A DNA stretch of 55,570 nt from Nocardioides jejuensis (GTDB lineage: Bacteria; Actinomycetota; Actinomycetes; Propionibacteriales; Nocardioidaceae). The notes under the pieces were generated by a model, which ran no database searches, was not told the DNA's origin, and saw only the letters and a program-made list of their open reading frames with translations. Made by a program: the position numbers and the translations under genes. Shown piece by piece: positions 16,535-23,891 of the stretch (within the stretch, counting starts at the first letter, position 1; each line of letters opens with the position of its first letter). Location of the stretch: assembly GCF_004337475.1 (NCBI RefSeq), contig NZ_SJZJ01000020.1:1-55570 (forward strand). Direction: 5' to 3'.

Positions 16535-18504
16535 GCGAAGTCTCCCCGTCGGTCCAGCCTTCTGGCGTTGCCCGGCAGCCTGTGCTGGGCTTGCCGGACC
16601 CCGGGGAACGGGTGCCCGCGCTGGCGTGGCCGACGGTCCTTCTGTGGGGCGCAACCCTCGCGCTCTTCGTGGGCGAGATCGCCGGCATCAGGGCCGGCTG
16701 GTCGCCTCTGGCGATCGTCCCGGTCGGTGCCGCCGTCACGTTCCTGATGTTCACTGTGCTTCACGAGGCGACACATCACGCGGTGAGCACCAGCACCCGC
16801 GTCAACGATCTTTTCGGGCACCTGTCGATGCCGTTCGTGGCGCCGTACACGATCTTCCCGATGCTCAAGTTCGTGCACATCGAGCACCACCGCAACACCA
16901 ACGAACCGAAGCTCGTCGACCCTGACCACTGGACCAGCGAGGGTCCGTGGTGGCAGTTGCCGTTCCGCTGGATGACGCTCGACCTCTGGTACGTCGTCTT
17001 CTACGTGCCCCGACTGCTCCAGCGGCCGCGGCGTGAGGCCGTGGCCACGCTCGCTGTCTTCGTCGGCGTGCTCGGCGGCTTCGGCTGGCTCGCAACCCAT
17101 GGTCACGGCGCTGAGCTGCTGGTGTGGGCGATCGGGCAGCGGCTCGGCGTCGCGATCCTCGCCTGGTGGTTCGACTACCTGCCGCACCACGGACTCACCT
17201 TCACGCAGCGCCAGGACAAGTACCGGGCGACCCGGGTGCGCGTGGGTGGCGAGTGGTGGATGACTCCACTCTTCGTCTACCAGAACTACCACCTGGTGCA
17301 TCACCTGCACCCGAGCGTGCCGTTCTACCGCTACCTGATTGCGTGGCGGCGCAACGAGCAGGCCTATCTGGACCGCAACGCTGCGATCTCGACGTGGTTC
17401 GGGCGCTCGCTCACGCCGACGGAGTACCGCACCTGGCGACGGGTCACCGAGGACTACGCGCTGACCCCGGACCGCGCGTCGGCGCAGCGGCCCGTCTTCC
17501 ACCCGCTGCGCGTCAGCGCGGTCGAGCGCCTCACGGATGACAGCGTCACACTCACCTTCGACGTCCCGTCCGACCTCGCCCACGAGTACCGCTACGTCCA
17601 GGGCCAGCACCTCACGCTGCGCGGCATGGTCGACGGCAACGACGTCCGCCGCAGCTACTCGATCGTCGAGCCGGTCTCAGCGAGCACCCTGCGGGTCGCG
17701 GTGAAGCAGGTGGAGGGCGGTGTCTTCTCGACCTACGCCAACACCGTGCTGCAGCCTGGCGACATCCTTGACGTGATGTCGCCGACCGGTCGGTTCCACA
17801 CCGCGCTCGAGTCTGGCAGCCGACGGCAGTACGCCGGGGTGGCGGCGGGCTCGGGCATCACGCCGCTGATGTCGATCATCGCCACCACCCTCGAGGTCGA
17901 GCCCGAGAGCACATTCACGCTGGTCCTCGGCAACCGCACGCCCGAGAGCACGATGTTCCGTCAGCGGCTGGCCGAGCTGGAGGAGGAGGCCGGCGACCGG
18001 TTCACCGTGCACCACGTCCTCTCGCGCACTCCGGAAGCGCCGCGCGCAGGCCGGATCAGCGCCGAGCTGGTGCGCGAGCTCGTCCCCGGGCCGATCGATG
18101 CGTGGTTCCTCTGTGGGCCGCAGCAACTGGTCGACACCCTGGATGACGAGCTCGGCAGCACCGAACGGGTCTTCACCGAGGTCTTCCACACCGAGCGCGT
18201 CCTTGCGGGCGAGATCGTGGACATCGACAGTCAGGTCACCGTGGCGCTGGACGGTGTGGAGACGACGTTTGCGCTGAACTCGACAGGCGACACCGTCCTC
18301 GACGCTGCGCTCCAGGCGGGGATCGACCCGCCGTACTCCTGTGCAGGCGGCGCGTGCGGGACGTGCAGGGCCAAGGTCCTGCTGGGCCGTGCGGTGATGG
18401 ACCAGAACCACGTCCTCGACGACGCCGAGGTGGCCAGCGGCTATGTGTTGACGTGCCAGGCCCACCCGGTGACGGACGAGGTCCGTCTCGACTACGACGC
18501 CTGA
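16525..18504 (+). CDS. Fusion: fatty-acid-desaturase domain, FNR-type reductase, 2Fe-2S ferredoxin
   Basis: This is a self-contained oxygenase of about 659 residues with three parts. Residues ~30-290 form a membrane desaturase/hydroxylase domain with three His boxes (HEATHH at 80-85, HIEHH at 118-122, HLVHHLH at 256-262) that bind a di-iron centre. Residues ~325-560 are a ferredoxin-reductase module with the flavin motif RRSYS (376-380) and NAD(P)-binding GSGITP (442-447). The C-terminal plant-type ferredoxin has Cys606, 611, 614 and 644 (CX4CX2CX29C). Electrons should flow NAD(P)H, flavin, 2Fe-2S, di-iron. The domain order resembles PaaE-type reductases fused behind a CrtR/DesA-type domain. 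The start is uncertain; GTG 16525 is my choice, without a good Shine-Dalgarno. Whether it desaturates or hydroxylates is open. Confidence 0.87.
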   Translation: MSTREVSPSVQPSGVARQPVLGLPDPGERVPALAWPTVLLWGATLALFVGEIAGIRAGWSPLAIVPVGAAVTFLMFTVLHEATHHAVSTSTRVNDLFGHLSMPFVAPYTIFPMLKFVHIEHHRNTNEPKLVDPDHWTSEGPWWQLPFRWMTLDLWYVVFYVPRLLQRPRREAVATLAVFVGVLGGFGWLATHGHGAELLVWAIGQRLGVAILAWWFDYLPHHGLTFTQRQDKYRATRVRVGGEWWMTPLFVYQNYHLVHHLHPSVPFYRYLIAWRRNEQAYLDRNAAISTWFGRSLTPTEYRTWRRVTEDYALTPDRASAQRPVFHPLRVSAVERLTDDSVTLTFDVPSDLAHEYRYVQGQHLTLRGMVDGNDVRRSYSIVEPVSASTLRVAVKQVEGGVFSTYANTVLQPGDILDVMSPTGRFHTALESGSRRQYAGVAAGSGITPLMSIIATTLEVEPESTFTLVLGNRTPESTMFRQRLAELEEEAGDRFTVHHVLSRTPEAPRAGRISAELVRELVPGPIDAWFLCGPQQLVDTLDDELGSTERVFTEVFHTERVLAGEIVDIDSQVTVALDGVETTFALNSTGDTVLDAALQAGIDPPYSCAGGACGTCRAKVLLGRAVMDQNHVLDDAEVASGYVLTCQAHPVTDEVRLDYDA

Positions 18505-18543
18505 TCTCCGGATTCCGTTCGCCACCTGACGCGACGCGACGTA

Positions 18544-18572
18544 CGCCACGGGCCCGGTGACTGCCCGTGGCG
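18544..18572 (+). terminator. Hairpin terminator after the desaturase fusion
   Basis: A perfect 9-bp stem CGCCACGGG/CCCGTGGCG with an 11-base loop lies 40 bases after the stop and just before the next promoter. Confidence 0.75.
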
Positions 18573-18596
18573 GCGCGGCTCTGCCACGATGCACCC

Positions 18597-19088
18597 ATGC
18601 CGTCGTTCTCGCTGCAGCCCGTGACCGACGCCGACTTCGAGGTCGGCCGCCCGTTCACCCACCGCTTCACGGTTCGCACCAGCCGCTCTGCGGACGAGGT
18701 CTTCCGCGAGATCCACGGCAGTCGCCCGCTGCACTGGTGCACCGGCATCCGCCGGATCACCTGGCAGAGCCCGAAGCCCTTCGGGGTCGGCACCGAGCGT
18801 GAGGTCGCCGTCTCCAGCGGCCTGGTCGTGCAGGAGCGCTACTTCCTGTGGGACGAGGCCACGCGGGTCACGGCGTTCCTGGTCGAGTCGGCGAACCTCC
18901 CGCTCTTCCGCCGCTTCGGCGAGCGCTACACGGTGACGCCGACGTCCGACGGCGGCTGCGAGTTCCTGTGGGAGTTCGTCGTCGAGCCCAAGGTGCCGGG
19001 TCCGCTCCAGGGCCTCGTGCTCGGTCTCGTGAAGCGCCTCGACCTGGCACGTCTCGAGAAGGACACCCGCGCGTACTTCCCTGCCTGA
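18597..19088 (+). CDS. SRPBCC (START-like) superfamily protein
   Basis: This 163-residue protein reads as a START/SRPBCC helix-grip fold: an N-terminal strand (FTHRFTVRTSRSADEVFREI), the WQSPKPFGVGTERE hairpin, antiparallel strands, and a long C-terminal helix. Such proteins bind hydrophobic ligands; many are polyketide cyclases or coenzyme-Q-binding homologues, and none of these roles can be assigned here. ATG 18597 has CACGAT (18585-18590) six bases upstream and no Shine-Dalgarno, so a leaderless mRNA is likely. It sits between the desaturase and purC and need not be functionally linked to either. Confidence 0.72.
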   Translation: MPSFSLQPVTDADFEVGRPFTHRFTVRTSRSADEVFREIHGSRPLHWCTGIRRITWQSPKPFGVGTEREVAVSSGLVVQERYFLWDEATRVTAFLVESANLPLFRRFGERYTVTPTSDGGCEFLWEFVVEPKVPGPLQGLVLGLVKRLDLARLEKDTRAYFPA

Positions 19089-19121
19089 GTCCCGGGGCTC
19101 GTGCGCGGATAGGCTGCGCGC

Positions 19122-20012
19122 ATGCTGAACATCCCCGAGGCCCCGGCGATCGAGGGCACCACGCACCTCCACTCCGGCAAGGTCCGTGACCTCTACCGGA
19201 TCGACGAGGGCGCGTACGCCGGCAACCTGCTGATGGTCGCCAGCGACCGCATCTCGGCGTACGACTTCGTGCTGTCGTCGACGATCCCGGACAAGGGCGA
19301 GATCCTCACGCGCATGTCGCTGTGGTGGTTCGACCAGCTCCAGGAGATCGCGCCGAACCACCTCGTCTCCACCGACGTCCCGGAGGCCGTCAAGGGTCGC
19401 GCGGTGATCGTGCAGAACCTCGAGATGTTCCCGGTCGAGTGCGTCGCTCGCGGCTACCTGACCGGCTCGGGCCTGAGTGACTACAACGCCACCGGCGAGG
19501 TCTGCGGCATCGCGCTGCCGGCCGGTCTGGTCGACGGCAGTCGCCTCGAGGAGCCGCTGTTCACCCCGGCGACGAAGGCCGAGGTCGGCGACCATGACGA
19601 GAACGTCTCCTACGAGGCCGTGGTCGCGACCGTGGGGGAGAAGGCCGCCGCTGCCCTCAAGCACCAGACGCTGCTCGTCTACAAGCGCGCCGAGGCGATG
19701 GCCCGCGAGCGCGGCATCATCCTGGCCGACACGAAGTTCGAGTTCGGCAAGCTCAAGGACGGCACGCTCGTGCTGGCCGACGAGGTGCTCACGCCGGACT
19801 CCAGCCGCTTCTGGCCGGCCGCGGAGTGGAAGCCGGGCCAGACCCAGCCCAGCTTCGACAAGCAGATCGTCCGCAACTGGCTGACCTCCCCGGCATCCGG
19901 CTGGGACAAGAGCTCCGGCGAGCAGCCCCCTGCGCTCCCGGCTGAGATCATCGAGAAGACGCGCGCCAAGTACATCGAGGCCTACGAGCTGCTCACCGGC
20001 GAGACCTTCTGA
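19122..20012 (+). CDS. purC: Phosphoribosylaminoimidazole-succinocarboxamide synthase
   Basis: PurC condenses CAIR with aspartate using ATP to form SAICAR in IMP synthesis. The 296-residue protein shows the family signatures [13 protein letters not shown] near the N-terminus, [11 protein letters not shown], the nucleotide-site block LADTKFEFG and the metal/aspartate region [17 protein letters not shown] 19122 has TAGGCT (19110-19115) exactly six bases upstream, so it is almost certainly leaderless. It is followed by a strong terminator at 20036-20071 and is thus a single-gene transcript. Confidence 0.97.
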   Translation: MLNIPEAPAIEGTTHLHSGKVRDLYRIDEGAYAGNLLMVASDRISAYDFVLSSTIPDKGEILTRMSLWWFDQLQEIAPNHLVSTDVPEAVKGRAVIVQNLEMFPVECVARGYLTGSGLSDYNATGEVCGIALPAGLVDGSRLEEPLFTPATKAEVGDHDENVSYEAVVATVGEKAAAALKHQTLLVYKRAEAMARERGIILADTKFEFGKLKDGTLVLADEVLTPDSSRFWPAAEWKPGQTQPSFDKQIVRNWLTSPASGWDKSSGEQPPALPAEIIEKTRAKYIEAYELLTGETF

Positions 20013-20035
20013 CCGGACGCAGCGCCTCGTGAGAA

Positions 20036-20071
20036 GGCCCCGATTCCCTTGCCTGCAAGGGGATCGGGGCC
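20036..20071 (+). terminator. Hairpin terminator after purC
   Basis: A 13-bp stem (GGCCCCGATTCCC with GGGGATCGGGGCC, one G-T pair) and a 10-base loop lie 24 bases after the purC stop. Confidence 0.82.
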
Positions 20072-20131
20072 TGTTCCGCCTGTTGTCGATGTGACGAGCG
20101 CCGCGCCATCAACGGGTATCCGCGTCGTCCT

Positions 20132-20168
20132 GTACCGCTTATCTTGGTACGCGGTGCGATTCGCACCG
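20132..20168. promoter_or_regulatory. Palindromes in the locus 2 oxygenase promoter
   Basis: Two adjacent symmetric elements precede the MpaB-like gene: GTACC (20132-20136) and GGTAC (20146-20150) flanking a TATCTT -10-like hexamer, then the perfect 17-bp odd palindrome CGGTGCGA-T-TCGCACCG (20152-20168). The second falls just downstream of the expected transcription start, a usual repressor position. The TetR at 23095 is the nearest candidate protein. Confidence 0.6.
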
Positions 20169-20197
20169 GGAACTTCGCTGGACACAAGGAGACTGAC

Positions 20198-21319
20198 ATG
20201 ACCGAGGCGTACGCCGGCAACACGGTCGAGGCGCGTGACGCGGTCACGCCGATGCGCGACAACGGATTCTTCGCGGCGGACTCGGTCGCTCGCCGGGTCT
20301 GGATCTACCCGACGTCGTTCCTGATCGGCTTCGCGCGCGCCGTCACCATCGAGCACCTCGACCCGCACCTTGCCGCCGCTGTCGTGGCCTCGGGTCAGGT
20401 CAAGCAGCGCACGCCGCTTCGCTTCGACCGCACGATGCAGTACTTCGCGACCATCCTGTACGGCGACGCGCAGTCCGTGCTGAAGTCGTCCGACATCCTG
20501 ATGAAGGTGCACAAGCGCGCCATCGGCATCGACCCGGTCACCGGCCAGGAGTTCTCGGCCAACAACCCCGAGTCGCAGAAGTGGATCCTGCTCACCGCGT
20601 GGCACTCGATCCTGATCACCTACGAAATGTTCGGCCCGGGCAAGCTCTCGGAGGCCGAGGAGCTGGAGTACTGGCGCGAGTGCGCGGTCGCCGCCCAGTT
20701 CCAGACGATCGACATCGACTCGATGCCGCGTACCCGTGCCGAGGTCGTGCAGTACTTCGAGGACTTCCGCCCGAAGATGGTTGCGTCCGAGCCGGCGCTC
20801 GACATGTTCGAGTTCCTGGTCAACCAGTACCGCTCGTCGCTGCCGCACTCGATCCCGCTGCCGATCCGCAACGTGGTCAACGCCTTCACCAGCCGCGCCG
20901 TGCTCGCCACGATGCCGCAGTGGATGCGCGAGATGGGCGGCACCCCGCAGAGTCCGGTGACCGACGTCGCGATCCGCGCCGTGATGAAGCCGGCCCTGTT
21001 CGCGCTCCACAACGCCGGCCCGCTCAAGGTCGCCGCGGTCAAGTTCATGACGCCGCGCACCTTCCCGATCGTCGCGCCGTACGTCATGGACGTGGCGCCC
21101 GACAGTGACACCGTCTGGGACCTCGACGCCGCCCGCAAGGAGTTCGGCTTCCCCGACGCGCCGCGCGACATCTGGCTCCAGCAGGTCGAGGAGCGCAAGG
21201 CAGGCAAGATCAAGGGTTACGAAAAGAACCACAAGGACGAGATCATCGCCTTTGACACCGCTGGCGAGTCCGGCGGCACCATTCGCAACCGTGAGCAGAA
21301 GGACAAGGTCGCCCGATGA
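20198..21319 (+). CDS. MpaB-type haem oxygenase (DUF2236), locus 2
   Basis: This 373-residue protein shows the classical DUF2236 pattern: an early RTPLRFDRTMQYFATILYGD block, a conserved VHKRAIG His about 26 residues after the Thr (a likely haem ligand), then a W-x-L-x-x-W-H-S segment and the PRTRAEVVQYFEDF motif. Characterised superfamily members bind haem b and cleave or oxidise alkenes. It differs in subgroup from the locus 1 protein, so the two are not recent copies. ATG 20198 has AAGGAG six bases upstream. The stop overlaps the aldehyde dehydrogenase start as ATGA, so oxygenase and dehydrogenase are translated together, a strong hint that the oxygenase product is an aldehyde. Confidence 0.85.
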   Translation: MTEAYAGNTVEARDAVTPMRDNGFFAADSVARRVWIYPTSFLIGFARAVTIEHLDPHLAAAVVASGQVKQRTPLRFDRTMQYFATILYGDAQSVLKSSDILMKVHKRAIGIDPVTGQEFSANNPESQKWILLTAWHSILITYEMFGPGKLSEAEELEYWRECAVAAQFQTIDIDSMPRTRAEVVQYFEDFRPKMVASEPALDMFEFLVNQYRSSLPHSIPLPIRNVVNAFTSRAVLATMPQWMREMGGTPQSPVTDVAIRAVMKPALFALHNAGPLKVAAVKFMTPRTFPIVAPYVMDVAPDSDTVWDLDAARKEFGFPDAPRDIWLQQVEERKAGKIKGYEKNHKDEIIAFDTAGESGGTIRNREQKDKVAR

Positions 21320-23043
21320 CCGCTGAGGCCGTTTACGACATGAAGGCCGCGACCACCGACGAGCTCGACGTCGCCATCGCCGAGCTCGCCACGGGCGCTG
21401 CCACCTGGGCCGAGCTCGACCTCCAGACCCGCGCCGACCTGCTCCGCGCTACGCAGGCCACCATTGCCGCCAACGCCGGTGTGTGGGCAGGCGCTGCCGC
21501 CACCGCCAAGCAGGTGCCGTCCGGCGCCTACGAGGGCGAGGAGTGGATGAGCGGTCCGGCCGCCACCGCCCCGATGTTCGGCGAGTACGCCATCTCCCTC
21601 GAGAAGCTGGCCAAGGGCAAGTCCCCGATCGATGGCCTGAAGATCACCGAGGGTGCCGGCCGCACCAAGGTCCGCGTCCTGCCGGAGGACCTCAAGGACA
21701 CCCTCCTCTTCAACGGCTTCGTGGCCGAGGTCTGGCTGCAGCCGGGCGTCACCGCGGAGCAGGCCAAGGCGAGCGCCGGCCTCGGCGCCCGGGTCGCGGG
21801 CGAGGCGCCCGAGAACACGCACGGCGTCGGCCTGGTCCTCGGTGCGGGCAACATCTCCGCCATCGCGCCGCTCGACGCGGCGTACGAGCTGGTCGCCTTC
21901 AACCGCGCGTCGATCATCAAGCTGAACCCGACGTTCCAGCACCTCAAGCCGGTGTACGACGCCGCGCTCGCGCCGCTCATCGCCGCTGACCTGGTCCGCG
22001 TCGTCAACGGTGGTGCCGAGGCGGGCAGCTACCTGGTCGGCCACCCGGGCATCAACCACGTGCACATCACGGGCTCGGCGCGCACCCACGACGCGATCGT
22101 CTGGGGCGTGGGCAAGGACGCTGAGAAGAACCGCAAGGCTGGTGCCCCGAAGATCGCCAAGGAGATCACCTCGGAGCTGGGTGGTGTCTCGCCGATCATC
22201 GTGGTCCCCGGCAAGTGGGCCAAGAGCGACCTCGTCTACCAGGCCGAGCACGTCGTCACGCAGCGCCTGCACAACGCGGGCCACAACTGCATCGGCGGCC
22301 AGGCCCTGCTGATCTCCTCCGACTGGGAGCAGAAGGACGCGTTCCTCGAGGCGATCCGCACCGTGCTCGGCGAGATCACCCCGCGCGCCCCGTGGTACCC
22401 CAACGCGCAGGCGTCGATCGACCGGGCCAAGGCGACGTACGGCGACGCGGCCGAGCAGGTCGGCAGCTGCACCATCGTGACGATGGGTGCGGACAGCCCC
22501 ACCGAGCTGTACGACGGCGAGTACTTCGCCGCGGTCCTCGGCATCACCGAGCTCCCGGGCCTGGGTGCCGAGTTCCTCGCCAACGCGGTGGAGTTCTCCA
22601 ACGACCGGCTCGACGGCACGCTCGGTGGCTCGATGATCGTGCACCCGCGCGACATCAAGAAGATGGGCGCCCGCTTCGATGAGCTCGTCGCGGACCTCCG
22701 CTATGGCGCCGTCGGCATCAACGTGTGGAGCGGCATCGCCTTCCTCCTCGGCGGCGCGACGTGGGGTGCCTACCCGGGTCACACGCTCGAGCAGGTCGGT
22801 TCGGGCATCGGCGTCGTCCACAACACGCACCTGATCGCGGACTCGGAGAAGACGGTCGTGCGCGGCCCGTTCCACCCGTTCCCGACGTCGTACTTCAAGG
22901 GCGAGTTCACGATGGCTCCGACCATGCCGTGGTTCGTCACCGCCAAGACGGCTGCGAAGTCCGGCAAGGCGCTCGCGGCGTACGGCGGCAAGCGGTCGTG
23001 GGGCAACCTGCTGAAGATCTTCCCGCCGGCCCTCCGCGGCTGA
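21316..23043 (+). CDS. Extended aldehyde dehydrogenase superfamily protein, locus 2
   Basis: This 575-residue paralogue of the 12638-14329 gene has the same layout throughout: an EGEEWMSGP block near 74-82, LVLGAGNISA (174-183), ITGS (251-254), Glu287 in TSELGG and Cys325 in GHNCIGGQ. The conserved residues around the Cys and Glu support a working dehydrogenase, but the Gln-to-His change before the Cys and the extra N-terminal ~110 residues mark a distinct subgroup. It overlaps the haem oxygenase gene by four bases (ATGA). It is followed within 24 bases by a 37-bp palindrome that could end the transcript. Aldehyde oxidation is favoured by context; acyl-CoA reduction is not excluded. Confidence 0.86.
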   Translation: MTAEAVYDMKAATTDELDVAIAELATGAATWAELDLQTRADLLRATQATIAANAGVWAGAAATAKQVPSGAYEGEEWMSGPAATAPMFGEYAISLEKLAKGKSPIDGLKITEGAGRTKVRVLPEDLKDTLLFNGFVAEVWLQPGVTAEQAKASAGLGARVAGEAPENTHGVGLVLGAGNISAIAPLDAAYELVAFNRASIIKLNPTFQHLKPVYDAALAPLIAADLVRVVNGGAEAGSYLVGHPGINHVHITGSARTHDAIVWGVGKDAEKNRKAGAPKIAKEITSELGGVSPIIVVPGKWAKSDLVYQAEHVVTQRLHNAGHNCIGGQALLISSDWEQKDAFLEAIRTVLGEITPRAPWYPNAQASIDRAKATYGDAAEQVGSCTIVTMGADSPTELYDGEYFAAVLGITELPGLGAEFLANAVEFSNDRLDGTLGGSMIVHPRDIKKMGARFDELVADLRYGAVGINVWSGIAFLLGGATWGAYPGHTLEQVGSGIGVVHNTHLIADSEKTVVRGPFHPFPTSYFKGEFTMAPTMPWFVTAKTAAKSGKALAAYGGKRSWGNLLKIFPPALRG

Positions 23044-23066
23044 TTTGGTTCACCGCTGAAGCAACC

Positions 23067-23103
23067 AGGGGGCACGCGTGGCAGACTGCCACGCGTGCCC
23101 CCT
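23067..23103. promoter_or_regulatory. 37-bp perfect palindrome spanning the TetR start
   Basis: Two perfectly complementary 18-base arms (AGGGGGCACGCGTGGCAG and its complement) flank a single A at 23085. The palindrome covers the TetR -10-like CAGACT (23082-23087) and its GTG start (23095-23097), and lies 24 bases after the aldehyde dehydrogenase stop. It could be an autoregulatory operator, a terminator for the upstream operon, or both. Confidence 0.75.
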
Positions 23104-23799
23104 GTCGCTTCCTCCGTCGAGCCGATCCGCGACGGCCGCAACGCGCGCTGGGACGCACACCGCGAGCAGCGCCGTCGCCTGATCCTCGACGCGGCGAGCG
23201 CGGTCGTCGAGGACTCTCCGGTCGGGGCCGAGCTCACGCTGCAGGACGTCGCCGAGCGGGCCGGCCTGGTGCGCACGGTCGTGCAGCGCCACTTCGGCGG
23301 TCGGGTGCAGCTGGTCCGGGCCGTCCAGGCCGATGTGCTGGACCAGGCCTTCGCGCTGATCACGGGACCCGTCGACTTCACCGGCACGCTGCGCGAGGTC
23401 GTCGCGCACATGGTCGGCACCGCCGTCGACTGGGCGGTCGGGCATCCCGCGCTCCACGCCCTGGTCGAGCGCGAGCTGGGCGACGGCGAGGTCAGCGAGC
23501 TCAACCGGATCATCGCGACGTACGCCGAGTACCTCTCCAGCATCCCGCGCGGCGTCGCTGCCGGTCGTGGCATCGAGCTGGCGGACGAGTCGGTCGCCGA
23601 GATGCAGCTCGTCTTCGCTGGCGTCATCGGGCAGGTCCGCGCGACGCTCGGACACTGGATGGGGCAGCACCCGCAGCTCGTCTCGCGCGACGGCGTGGTG
23701 AGCGTGCTGGCGGATGCGATCGCGGCCCAGATCGCGCAGCGTTCGCGGGTCTACGGTCTTGACCTTGATGCGGACTCGCCCCTGCTGCCCGCGACCTGA
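23095..23799 (+). CDS. TetR-family regulator, locus 2
   Basis: This 234-residue TetR-like regulator has a helix-turn-helix at about 24-70 (REQRRRLILDAASAVVEDS, then LTLQDVAERAGLVRTVVQRHF) and an all-helical C-terminal domain. GTG 23095 has CAGACT seven bases upstream; no Shine-Dalgarno is present, so the mRNA is likely leaderless. The start lies inside a 37-bp palindrome, which suggests strong autoregulation. It sits between the oxygenase-dehydrogenase operon and the acyl-CoA ligase gene. It is not closely similar to the locus 1 TetR by eye. Confidence 0.85.
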   Translation: MPPVASSVEPIRDGRNARWDAHREQRRRLILDAASAVVEDSPVGAELTLQDVAERAGLVRTVVQRHFGGRVQLVRAVQADVLDQAFALITGPVDFTGTLREVVAHMVGTAVDWAVGHPALHALVERELGDGEVSELNRIIATYAEYLSSIPRGVAAGRGIELADESVAEMQLVFAGVIGQVRATLGHWMGQHPQLVSRDGVVSVLADAIAAQIAQRSRVYGLDLDADSPLLPAT

Positions 23800-23891
23800 C
23801 GGATCCTTCGCCGCCGTAGTAAGTGGTGCGCTCCGTCTCGGACAATACGGATGGCCCGCGCCGTGCGGTGGGTCACGTTAAAGTGCCCGCC

